A DNA stretch of 11,173 bases from Gammaproteobacteria bacterium (lineage in GTDB: Bacteria > Pseudomonadota > Gammaproteobacteria > Steroidobacterales > Rariloculaceae): the NCBI GenBank assembly GCA_016927175.1, contig JAFGNC010000581.1, positions 1 through 11,173 on the forward strand. Direction: 5' to 3'. Positions 1 to 6,801 of this stretch are shown here, one piece after another. The translations under genes were made by a program, and so were the position numbers. Each line of letters opens with the position of its first letter. Within the stretch, counting starts at the first letter, position 1. The notes beneath the pieces were generated by a model that worked only from the letters and a program-made list of their open reading frames with translations, was not told the origin of the DNA and ran no database searches.

Positions 1-724
1 CGGGCGCTTCCACCCGCGCATCGAAGGCCGCGACTTCACGATGACCGAGAGCCGCGTGATCCAGCTGGCGCTCGAGCGCGCGTTCACGGACATGCAGGAC
101 GCCTGGTCGCCGGTGCTCGCCGCGCAGTTCGAGGTCACGAGCTCCGAGGTGAACCCGCAGTTCGCGAACATCGTCAGCCCGACGGAGGTCGTCGTGATCT
201 CGACGTTCCGCCTCGAGATCGACGGCGTCGGCGGCGAGCTCCACCTGACCTTTCCTTACGCGATGCTGGAGCCGATCCGGGAGCTGCTCGACGCGGGCGT
301 GCAGAGCGACCGCGCAGGCCGCGACGACCGCTGGCCTGCGTCGATCCGCGAGGAGATGGGCTTCGCCGAGGTCGAGGTGCACGCGACGCTGACGCAGGTG
401 CGGATGAAGGTCAGCGAGCTGCTGGCCGTCGAGGCCGGCGACATCATCCCGGTCGAGCTGCCTGCCGCCGTGACGCTGTGCGCGGAGGAGGTGCCGCTCT
501 TTCACGGCCGCGTCGGCGTCAGCAACGGCGTCAACGCGATTCAGATCATCGAGCCGGTCCGGCCGCCGCCGCGGCGTCAGCCGGCGCTCGAGGCCGAGCC
601 GGCGGCGACTTCGCCGAAATCGCAGGGCGGACCCGCGCCGCACGGCTCTTCGAAGAATTCACCTCAACGCGCATCCGAACCGAGGCCGGCGCCGCAGGCC
701 GCCGCAGGGAGTGACAGACGATGA
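1..724 (+). CDS. fliM: Flagellar motor switch protein FliM, C-terminal part (5' end outside the window)
   Basis: FliM is the C-ring protein that binds CheY-phosphate and reverses flagellar rotation. The reading frame is open from base 2, before the first in-frame ATG at 41, and begins with a typical FliM stretch (GRFHPRIEGRDF), so the gene starts upstream; 240 residues are visible. They cover the end of the CheC-like middle domain and the C-terminal SpoA domain that pairs with FliN, recognisable from IPVELPAAVTL and PLFHGRVGVSNG. After the SpoA domain (base 551 on) comes a tail of about 57 residues rich in Pro, Arg, Ala and Ser, likely disordered; family members usually end soon after SpoA. 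The TGA stop overlaps the fliN start (ATGA), which suggests translational coupling. The EIDS-like CheY-binding N-terminus is not in the window. The family call is firm from homology and context. Confidence 0.96.
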   Translation, partial: GRFHPRIEGRDFTMTESRVIQLALERAFTDMQDAWSPVLAAQFEVTSSEVNPQFANIVSPTEVVVISTFRLEIDGVGGELHLTFPYAMLEPIRELLDAGVQSDRAGRDDRWPASIREEMGFAEVEVHATLTQVRMKVSELLAVEAGDIIPVELPAAVTLCAEEVPLFHGRVGVSNGVNAIQIIEPVRPPPRRQPALEAEPAATSPKSQGGPAPHGSSKNSPQRASEPRPAPQAAAGSDRR

Positions 725-1116
725 CAGACCGAAGCACGAATCCCGCCGACGCCGGCGCCGACGCGGCCGCGAGGCCGGGCGGGAATGCCGCGCAGGCGAC
801 GGCCGTCGAGATGCCGGCCCTCTCCGCCCAGGCGGCGCTCGACGACGGCGCCGAGACGCGCAACCTCGACGTGATCCTGGACATTCCGGTCACGATCTCG
901 ATGGAGATCGGCCGCTCGAAGGTGCCGATCCGCAGCCTGTTGCAGCTGAATCAGGGCTCGGTCGTCGAGCTCGACCGTCTCGCGGGCGAGCCGCTCGACG
1001 TCATGGTGAACGGGACGCTGATCGCGCACGGCGAAGTCGTCGTCGTCAACGAACGCTACGGAATCCGCTTCACGGACGTCGTCAGTCCGGCGGAACGCGT
1101 GCAGAAGCTGAAGTGA
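721..1116 (+). CDS. fliN: Flagellar motor switch protein FliN
   Basis: FliN is the most abundant C-ring protein. With FliM it forms the switch, and it also docks the FliH-FliI export ATPase. The 131-residue product has a poorly conserved, Ala-rich N-terminus (about residues 1-45) and a SpoA domain from residue 48 to the end. Recognisable pieces are NLDVILDIPVTISMEIGRS, LLQLNQGSVVELDR, GEPLDVMVNG and ERYGIRFTDVV, all typical of FliN. The length matches the family (about 110-150). The ATG at 721 overlaps the fliM stop by 4 bases and is preceded by AGGGAG at 706-711, nine bases away, so this start is well supported. Its own stop overlaps the fliO start. No unusual residues were noted. Confidence 0.97.
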   Translation: MTDRSTNPADAGADAAARPGGNAAQATAVEMPALSAQAALDDGAETRNLDVILDIPVTISMEIGRSKVPIRSLLQLNQGSVVELDRLAGEPLDVMVNGTLIAHGEVVVVNERYGIRFTDVVSPAERVQKLK

Positions 1117-1562
1117 GCGCGGCTGCCGACACGATCCGGCGCGCCTGCCGCGCCGCGGCCGCGGTCACCGTGACGATCGCGTGCCCGCTCGCCGCGGGCG
1201 CGGCGGAGCCGGGCGGCGCGCCGCTCGCCGCACCGCTGATCAAGCTCGCGCTCGGGCTCGTGGGCGTCGTCGCCGCGCTGCTCGTGTTCTCGCGCATCCT
1301 GCCGCGGCTCGGCGGCATGAGCTTCGTCGGCGACGGCCGCTTCAAGGTGCTCGCATCGCTGCCCGTCGGGCAGCGCGAGCGTGTCGTGCTGATGCAGGTG
1401 GGGCAGAGGCAGATCGTCGTCGGGGTCGCGCCGGGCCGGGTCAGCGCGCTGCACGTGCTGGACGAGCCGCTAGAGGTCGAAGCAGCGCCCGCTTCTGCGG
1501 CCATGCCCCGTTTCGCCTCTGAGGCGTGGATCGGCCGCGTGCTCGGAGGGCGCAGCCGATGA
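1113..1562 (+). CDS. fliO: Flagellar biosynthesis protein FliO
   Basis: FliO is a small membrane protein that helps FliP assemble into the export gate and is not part of the finished machine. The gene is placed with a GTG start at 1113 that overlaps the fliN stop (GTGA), giving 149 residues. The frame is open much further upstream, to 711, but that stretch is an Arg-rich shadow of fliN. The protein has a signal-like hydrophobic N-terminus (about residues 14-31) followed by a clear membrane helix at about 42-64 (LALGLVGVVAALLVF). Next comes the FliO soluble domain, with GDGRFKVLASLPVGQRERV and VGQRQIVVGVAPGRVS. The upstream ribosome site is weak, so coupling to fliN probably drives translation. 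The exact start is inferred; the family call rests on the domain pattern and on its position between fliN and fliP. Confidence 0.9.
   Translation: MSAAADTIRRACRAAAAVTVTIACPLAAGAAEPGGAPLAAPLIKLALGLVGVVAALLVFSRILPRLGGMSFVGDGRFKVLASLPVGQRERVVLMQVGQRQIVVGVAPGRVSALHVLDEPLEVEAAPASAAMPRFASEAWIGRVLGGRSR
1545..1550 (+). promoter_or_regulatory. Ribosome binding site that decides the fliP start
   Basis: GGAGGG lies eight bases before the ATG at 1559. It favours that start over the in-frame ATG at 1526, which would put Arg-rich residues ahead of the signal peptide. Confidence 0.75.
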
Positions 1563-2332
1563 TGCGGGTGAGCCGGTACGCGGCGATCCGCTTCGCCGTG
1601 CCCCTTGCGGCGCTGCTGCTCGCCCTGCTGCCGGCGATGCCGGCCCTCGCGCAGCAGGGCGTCGACCTGTTGACGGTCGCAGACGCCGAGGACGGCGCGC
1701 AGACGTACTCGGTGAGTCTGCAGGTGCTCGCGTTCATGACCGCGCTGAGTCTGCTGCCGGCGCTGCTGATCACGATGACGTCGTTCACGCGCATCCTGAT
1801 CGTGCTCGCGATACTGCGGCAGGGGCTCGGGACGCAGCAGACGCCGTCGAACCAGCTGCTGGTGGGCATCGCGCTATTCCTGAGCTTCTTCGTCATGGCG
1901 CCGGTCGGCGAGCGCGTTTACGCGGACGCCGTGCAGCCGTATCTCGAAGCGTCCATGCCGGCGTCCGAGGCGCTCGTGTCCGCGGCCGATCCGGTCCGCG
2001 AATTCATGCAGGCGCAGACGCGCGAGTCGGACCTCGCGCTGTTCGCCGGGCTCGCGGGCGCCGCGCCGATCGAGAGCGCGGACGACGTGCCGTTCTCGCT
2101 GCTGCTGCCGGCCTTCGTCACGAGCGAGCTGAAGACCGCCTTCCAGATCGGCTTTCTGCTGCTGATTCCGTTCCTGGTCATCGACCTCGTCGTTGCGAGC
2201 GTGCTGATGTCGATGGGCATGGTCATGTTGTCGCCGCTGATCATCTCGCTGCCGTTCAAGATCATGCTGTTCGTGCTCGTCGACGGCTGGTCCCTGGTCA
2301 TGACGACGCTGGCCGGCAGCTTCTACGTATGA
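1559..2332 (+). CDS. fliP: Flagellar type III export gate protein FliP
   Basis: FliP forms the pentameric core of the FliP-FliQ-FliR export channel in the inner membrane. The 257-residue product starts with a cleavable signal peptide: basic MMRVSRYAAIR, a hydrophobic core, and a likely cut after ALA at residue 31. This is expected for FliP. The mature part carries the family hallmarks SFTRI at 75-79 and TQQTPSNQ at 92-99. The C-terminal half has further conserved pieces, namely FVTSELKTAFQIGF, VLMSMGMVMLSP and SLPFKIMLFVLVDGW. Several membrane helices are evident. The ATG at 1559 overlaps the fliO stop (ATGA) and has GGAGGG eight bases upstream. An in-frame ATG at 1526 exists but would add 11 Arg-rich residues before the signal peptide, so I rejected it; the adjacent ATG at 1562 is also possible. 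Confidence 0.97.
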   Translation: MMRVSRYAAIRFAVPLAALLLALLPAMPALAQQGVDLLTVADAEDGAQTYSVSLQVLAFMTALSLLPALLITMTSFTRILIVLAILRQGLGTQQTPSNQLLVGIALFLSFFVMAPVGERVYADAVQPYLEASMPASEALVSAADPVREFMQAQTRESDLALFAGLAGAAPIESADDVPFSLLLPAFVTSELKTAFQIGFLLLIPFLVIDLVVASVLMSMGMVMLSPLIISLPFKIMLFVLVDGWSLVMTTLAGSFYV

Positions 2333-2357
2333 GCGGCCGCGGCAGGGGGGGCGCGCG

Positions 2358-2627
2358 ATGACGCCGGAAACCGTTCTCGACGTCGGCAATCAGGCGATGT
2401 GGATCGCCGTGCTGCTCGCGGCGCCGGTCCTGCTCAGCGCGCTCGCGATCGGACTCGTGATCGGCATGGTGCAGGCCGCGACGCAGATCCAGGAAATGAC
2501 GCTTTCCTTCATACCGAAGATGCTCGGCATCGTCGCGGTGCTCGTGGTCGCGGGCCCGTGGATGCTGTCGCTCGCCGTCGACTGGATGCGCGAGCTGATC
2601 CTCGACATCCCGCTGCTGACCGGATGA
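2358..2627 (+). CDS. fliQ: Flagellar type III export gate protein FliQ
   Basis: FliQ packs around the FliP-FliR core of the export gate, usually four copies per machine. The 89-residue product matches the family length and has two membrane hairpin helices, roughly residues 14-38 and 53-75. The conserved pieces are IGLVIGMVQAATQIQEMTLSF and PKMLGIV, which mark the FliQ/SctS family. It starts 25 bases after the fliP stop, with a strong G-rich ribosome site (AGGGGGGG at 2344-2351) six bases before the ATG. Four bases separate its stop from fliR, so the three gate proteins are translated in order. The short size and hydrophobic content leave little doubt about identity. Confidence 0.97.
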   Translation: MTPETVLDVGNQAMWIAVLLAAPVLLSALAIGLVIGMVQAATQIQEMTLSFIPKMLGIVAVLVVAGPWMLSLAVDWMRELILDIPLLTG

Positions 2628-2631
2628 CGCG

Positions 2632-3435
2632 ATGCCGCTGCTGACGGTCGACCATGCCGAGCTGATGCGCTGGATCACGAGCCTGATGTGGCCGTTCGTG
2701 CGGATCGGCGCGCTGCTGCTGGCCGCGCCCTTGTTCGGCGCGCGCACGGTGCCAGTCCGCGTGCGCGTCGGCCTCGCCCTCGTGCTCGCCTACGTGGTCG
2801 CCTACGTCGTCGCGCCGACGCTGCCGGCCGAGGTCGCCGGCGTCGATCCGCTGTCGCTGCCCGGCGCCTTCGTCGCCGCGCGCGAGGCGCTGATCGGCGC
2901 CGTGATGGGTTTCCTGCTGCAGATGGTATTCGGCGCGATGGCGATGGGCGGCGAGATCGTCGCGCTGTCGATGGGGCTCGCGTTCGCGAGTGTCGTCGAT
3001 CCCGAGCGCGGCGCGAGCGTGCCGCTGGTCGGCCAGTACTTCGTCGTGTTCGCGACGCTGCTGTTTCTCGCCTTCGACGGACACCTCGCGCTGCTGGTCC
3101 TGCTGCTGGACAGCTTCACCTTGCTGCCGCCGTCGCCGGACGGCTTCGGCGCGGCGGGCCTGTGGGAGGTCGCGACCTGGGGCAGCGAGATGTTCCGCGC
3201 GGCGGTGCTGGTCGCGCTGCCGGCGTCCGCCGCGCTGCTCGTCGCCAGCGTGTCGATGGGCATGATCGCGCGCAGCGCGCCGCAGCTGAACATTTTCGCG
3301 GTCGGCTTCCCGCTGACGCTGATGCTCGGTCTCGTGCTGCTCGCGCTCGGGCTCGACGCGCTGGCCCCGCAGCTCGAGAGCATCCTCGAGACCGCGCTGC
3401 TGCACGCAAGAGATACGCTGGGAGCGGCACGGTGA
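2632..3435 (+). CDS. fliR: Flagellar type III export gate protein FliR
   Basis: FliR is the single-copy subunit that closes the FliP5-FliQ4-FliR1 helical channel. The 267-residue product is a highly hydrophobic, multi-helix membrane protein of normal family length (about 255-265). Family features include FVRIGALLLAAPLFGARTVPVRVRVGLAL near the N-terminus, which continues into the second membrane segment. A second conserved stretch in the middle contains AMAMGGEIVALSMGLAFASVVDP. The C-terminal part has APQLNIFAVGFPLTL, the best FliR/SctT signature here. The ATG at 2632 lies four bases after the fliQ stop; the ribosome site is weak (GGATGA overlapping the fliQ end), which fits re-initiation. Its stop overlaps the GTG start of flhB. 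Confidence 0.97.
   Translation: MPLLTVDHAELMRWITSLMWPFVRIGALLLAAPLFGARTVPVRVRVGLALVLAYVVAYVVAPTLPAEVAGVDPLSLPGAFVAAREALIGAVMGFLLQMVFGAMAMGGEIVALSMGLAFASVVDPERGASVPLVGQYFVVFATLLFLAFDGHLALLVLLLDSFTLLPPSPDGFGAAGLWEVATWGSEMFRAAVLVALPASAALLVASVSMGMIARSAPQLNIFAVGFPLTLMLGLVLLALGLDALAPQLESILETALLHARDTLGAAR
3420..3424 (+). promoter_or_regulatory. Ribosome binding site for the flhB GTG start
   Basis: GGGAG lies seven bases before the GTG at 3432, inside the last codons of fliR. It supports the non-ATG start, which also restores the conserved FlhB N-terminus. Confidence 0.75.
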
Positions 3436-4571
3436 GCGAAAACGATCAGGCCCAGGAACGCACCGAAGCCCCGACGCCTCGACGCCTCGAGCAGGCCCGC
3501 AGGAAGGGTCAGGTCGCGCGCTCGCGCGAGCTGAACACAATGACCGTGATGCTGGCCGGCGCCGGCGGCATGCTCGCGCTCGGCCCGTGGCTCGGCGCGC
3601 GGCTGCGGCAGCTGCTGATCGACGGGCTTTCGTCGCCGACGCCGGATTCGCTCGATCTCGGCGCGGCGCTGCTCGCGCCGGTGCTCGACGCGCTCGTGAC
3701 GTTCGCGCCGCTGCTCGGCCTGCTGCTGATCGCGGCGCTCGCGGGACCGGCGCTGCTCGGCGGCATCGCGTTCAGCGCGGAGGCCGCGGCGCCGAAGCTC
3801 GAGCGCCTGAACCCGCTGGCCGGGCTGAAGCGGATCTTCTCCGCGCAGGGGCTCATGGAGCTCGTGAAGACGCTGCTGAAGTTCTCGGTGCTGACCGGCG
3901 CTGCGGCAGCGCTGCTGTGGGCGCTCGCCGGCGACCTGCTGCGGCTGGGCGCCCTGCCGCCGGTTGCGGGTATGGCGGAGGCCGCGAGGCTCGTGCAGCT
4001 CGCGTTCGCCGTCCTCGCGGCCGGGCTCGCCGTCATCGCCGCCGCCGACGTGCCGTTTCAGCTGTGGCAGCACATGCGCAAGCTGCGCATGACCCGCCAG
4101 GAGATCAAGGACGAGCTGAAGGAGACGGAGGGCAGCCCCGAGGTCCGCGCCAAGGTCAGGCGGATCCAGCAGGAGATTGCGGGCCGCAGAATGATGAGCG
4201 ACGTGCCGACGGCCGACGTCGTGCTGACGAACCCGACCCATTACGCTGTCGCGCTGCGCTACACGGACCAGCCGAACCGCGCGCCGCGGGTCGTCGCGAA
4301 GGGCCGCGCGCTCGTCGCGGCGCGGATCCGCGAGCTCGCGCTCGACCACGACGTGCCGGTCTGCTCGTCGCCGCCGCTCGCGCGCGCCGTGTTCTTCACC
4401 ACCGACGTCGGGGGTGAGATTCCGACGGCGCTGTATCTCGCCGTCGCGCGCGTGCTCGCGTACGTGTTCGAGCTGAAGGGCGCGCGGGCGACTGGCCGCG
4501 ACGAGCCGGAGTTCCCGGCGGATCTGCCCGTGCCGGACGATCTCGCCGGACCGCCGCGAGGTGACACATGA
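3432..4571 (+). CDS. flhB: Flagellar export apparatus protein FlhB (substrate-specificity switch)
   Basis: FlhB switches the export machine from rod/hook to filament substrates through self-cleavage in its cytoplasmic domain. The 379-residue product begins with the classic N-terminus (RTEAPTPRRLEQARRKGQV, residues 10-28). Four membrane regions follow, near 37-58, 80-113, 144-170 and 184-211. The linker has MTRQEIKDELKETEGSPEV, and the autocleavage motif NPTHY lies at 267-271, with the cut expected between Asn267 and Pro268. The C-terminal tail is Pro/Asp-rich. The start is a GTG at 3432 that overlaps the fliR stop (GTGA), with GGGAG at 3420-3424 seven bases upstream. The frame is open back to 2688, but that is an Arg-rich shadow of fliR. 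The stop overlaps the flhA start. Confidence 0.97.
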   Translation: MSENDQAQERTEAPTPRRLEQARRKGQVARSRELNTMTVMLAGAGGMLALGPWLGARLRQLLIDGLSSPTPDSLDLGAALLAPVLDALVTFAPLLGLLLIAALAGPALLGGIAFSAEAAAPKLERLNPLAGLKRIFSAQGLMELVKTLLKFSVLTGAAAALLWALAGDLLRLGALPPVAGMAEAARLVQLAFAVLAAGLAVIAAADVPFQLWQHMRKLRMTRQEIKDELKETEGSPEVRAKVRRIQQEIAGRRMMSDVPTADVVLTNPTHYAVALRYTDQPNRAPRVVAKGRALVAARIRELALDHDVPVCSSPPLARAVFFTTDVGGEIPTALYLAVARVLAYVFELKGARATGRDEPEFPADLPVPDDLAGPPRGDT

Positions 4572-6727
4572 GCGGCGCCGCAAAGCTGTCGCGCCTGCAG
4601 CTCGTCGGCCTCGGCACGCCGGTGCTGCTGCTGGCGCTGCTCGCGATGGTCGTGATCCCGCTGCCGCCGCTGCTGCTCGACGTGCTGTTCACGTTCAACA
4701 TCGCGCTGTCGCTGATCGTGATCCTGATGGCGGTCTACACGCAGCGGCCGCTCGACTTCAGCATCTTCCCGACCGTGCTGCTCGTCGCGACGCTGCTCAG
4801 GCTCGCGCTGAACATCGCGTCGACCCGCGTCGTGCTGCTGAACGGCCATACCGGCACGGACGCGGCCGGGCGCGTCATCGAAGCGTTCGGCGAATTCGTG
4901 ATCGGCGGCAACTACGCCGTCGGCCTCGTCGTGTTCGCGATTCTCGTCATCATCAACTTCGTCGTCGTCACGAAAGGCGCGGGGCGCGTGTCGGAGGTCA
5001 GCGCGCGCTTCACCCTCGACTCGATTCCGGGCAAGCAGATGGCGATCGACGCCGATCTGAACGCCGGGATTCTGACGCACGAGGAGGCGCGGCAGCGGCG
5101 CGAGGACATCGCGCGCGAGGCGGACTTCTACGGCTCGATGGACGGCGCCAGCAAGTTCGTCCGCGGCGACGCGATCGCCGGCATCCTGATCCTCTTCATC
5201 AACATCGCCGGCGGTCTCGTGATCGGCACCGCGACGCACGGCATGGCGCTCGGCGACGCCGCGGCCAACTACGTGCTGCTGACGATCGGCGACGGCCTCG
5301 TCGCGCAGCTTCCGGGGCTCGTGCTGTCGAGCGCGACGGCCGTCATCGTGACGCGCGTGTCCTCGGCCGAGGACATGGGCCAGCAGGTCATGCGCCAGGT
5401 GTTCGACAACCCGCGGGCGCTGCTGACGGTGGCCGGCATCATCGCCGCGCTCGGTCTCGTGCCGGGCATGCCTCTCGGTGTGTTCCTGCTGCTGGCGGCG
5501 CCGATCGGCGCGCTCGGGTGGTACCGCAGGCGCACGCTCGCCGCGCCGGAGTCCGGCGACGGCCCCGCGGCGGCCGACGCGCAGGTGCCGGCCGAGGAGC
5601 GCGAGCTCAGCTGGGACGACGTCGCGCCGGTGGATCTGCTCGGCCTCGAGCTCGGCTACCGGCTGATCCCCCTGGTCGACCGCTCGCTGAACAGGAACGG
5701 CGAAGGCGCGAGCCTGATGGCCCGGATAAAAGGTGTGCGCCGAAAGCTGTCGCAGGAGCTCGGGTTCCTGCTGCATCCGGTCCACATCCGCGACAACCTG
5801 GAGCTCGCGCCGACGGCCTATCGCTTCAGCCTGCACGGCGTTCCGGTGGCCGACGGCGAGGTCGCGCCCGACTGCGAGCTCGCGATCAACCCGGGGCGCG
5901 TCTACGGCTCGGTGCAGGGGCAGGCGACGCGCGAGCCCGCTTTCGGGCTCGAGGCCGTGTGGATCGATCCCGCGCGGCGCGAGGAGGCGCAGGCGCTCGG
6001 CTATACCGTCGTCGACGTCGCGACCGTGATCGCGACGCACCTGAGCCGCGTGCTGAAGTCGCACGCGCACGAGCTGCTCGGGCACGAGGAAGTGCAGCAG
6101 CTGCTCGACGTGCTCGGCCGCTCCCACCCGAAGCTCGTCGAGAGCCTGGTGCCGAAGAGCCTGCAGCTGAACGTCGTGCTGCGCGTGCTGCAGAACCTGC
6201 TCGTCGAGGAAGTGCCGGTGCGCGACATGCGCACGATCGCCGAGACGCTCGTCCAGCACGCCGGGCGCGGCGAAGACCCGGACGCGCTGACGGCCGCCGT
6301 GCGGGTCGCGCTCGGCCGCGGCATCGTGCAGAGCATCGCGGGCAATACCGAGGAGCTGCCCCTGATGGCGCTCGACCCGGCGCTCGAGCAGCTGCTGCAG
6401 AAGTCCACCGGCGGCGGTGCCGGCGGACCGATCGAGCCCGGGCTCGCCGAGCGGCTGCAGCAGTCGGTGCGCGACGCGGTCTCGCGCTGCGAGACCGACG
6501 GGGACCCGGCGATCCTGGTGGTGTCGCCCGGGATACGCGCATGGCTCGCGCGGTGGCTGCGTCCCGGCATTCCGGGGCTGCACGTGCTCGCGTTCACGGA
6601 GATTCCGGAAAGTCGGGCCGTGCGCGTGGTCGCGACGCTCGGGCGCGACGATTCGCAGCGCAGGATCCTGACGGCGCCGCCGCCCGCGGCCGGCGCAGCG
6701 GAGGCGGCCGCGCACGCCACGGCGTAG
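4568..6727 (+). CDS. flhA: Flagellar export gate protein FlhA
   Basis: FlhA forms a nonameric ring in the export gate; its membrane part uses the proton motive force and its cytoplasmic part docks chaperone-substrate complexes. The 719-residue product is slightly longer than most relatives (about 690-700). About eight membrane helices fill residues 15-320. The FHIPEP signature lies at 140-163 (RVSEVSARF, then LDSIPGKQMAIDAD), and a linker at about 325-350 leads into the cytoplasmic domain. That domain is recognisable by GYRLIPLVD, IRDNLELAP, NPGRVYGS and PVRDMRTIAETL. The last 25 or so residues are Ala/Pro-rich and not conserved. The ATG at 4568 overlaps the flhB stop (ATGA), with GAGGTG at 4558-4563. 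Very long ORFs in other frames over this gene are GC-driven shadows. Confidence 0.98.
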   Translation: MSGAAKLSRLQLVGLGTPVLLLALLAMVVIPLPPLLLDVLFTFNIALSLIVILMAVYTQRPLDFSIFPTVLLVATLLRLALNIASTRVVLLNGHTGTDAAGRVIEAFGEFVIGGNYAVGLVVFAILVIINFVVVTKGAGRVSEVSARFTLDSIPGKQMAIDADLNAGILTHEEARQRREDIAREADFYGSMDGASKFVRGDAIAGILILFINIAGGLVIGTATHGMALGDAAANYVLLTIGDGLVAQLPGLVLSSATAVIVTRVSSAEDMGQQVMRQVFDNPRALLTVAGIIAALGLVPGMPLGVFLLLAAPIGALGWYRRRTLAAPESGDGPAAADAQVPAEERELSWDDVAPVDLLGLELGYRLIPLVDRSLNRNGEGASLMARIKGVRRKLSQELGFLLHPVHIRDNLELAPTAYRFSLHGVPVADGEVAPDCELAINPGRVYGSVQGQATREPAFGLEAVWIDPARREEAQALGYTVVDVATVIATHLSRVLKSHAHELLGHEEVQQLLDVLGRSHPKLVESLVPKSLQLNVVLRVLQNLLVEEVPVRDMRTIAETLVQHAGRGEDPDALTAAVRVALGRGIVQSIAGNTEELPLMALDPALEQLLQKSTGGGAGGPIEPGLAERLQQSVRDAVSRCETDGDPAILVVSPGIRAWLARWLRPGIPGLHVLAFTEIPESRAVRVVATLGRDDSQRRILTAPPPAAGAAEAAAHATA

Positions 6728-6744
6728 CGCGCGAGGGGCACGCC

Positions 6745-6801
6745 ATGTACGGCATTGGCATGACGCGAGCCGCAGGGCTCAACGAGGTGCAACGATCATG
6801 A
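6745..6801 (+). other. Candidate 18-codon leader ORF in the flhA-flhF gap
   Basis: The 70-base gap between flhA and flhF holds an ORF that would encode MYGIGMTRAAGLNEVQRS. It has a good ribosome site (GAGGGG at 6733-6738, six bases before the ATG), and its TGA stop overlaps the flhF start codon (ATGA at 6798-6801), the same coupling arrangement as several real junctions in this operon. A perfect 5-bp stem, GAGCC/GGCTC with a 4-base loop (6767-6780), lies inside it, just before the flhF ribosome site. I do not recognise the peptide. It could be a leader that couples flhF translation to upstream ribosome flow, or a chance ORF. Conservation in relatives would decide. Confidence 0.3.

Noticed and set aside
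711..1112. Open frame upstream of the fliO GTG
   Set aside because: It overlaps fliN out of frame and is Arg-rich; FliO-like sequence begins only near the GTG at 1113.
2688..3431. Open frame upstream of the flhB GTG, which would extend FlhB by about 248 residues
   Set aside because: The upstream part is an Arg-rich shadow of fliR, and the conserved FlhB N-terminus begins right after the GTG at 3432.
4259..6715. 818-codon open frame on the minus strand opposite flhB/flhA
   Set aside because: It is Arg/His/Gln/Asp-rich low-complexity translation with no recognisable domain, lying antisense to well-supported genes; GC-rich third positions leave few stops in this frame.
4561..6744. Roughly 730-codon open frame on the plus strand over flhA in another frame
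   Set aside because: Its translation is almost wholly Arg, Ala and Gly, typical of a shadow frame in GC-rich DNA, while flhA in its own frame shows full family conservation.
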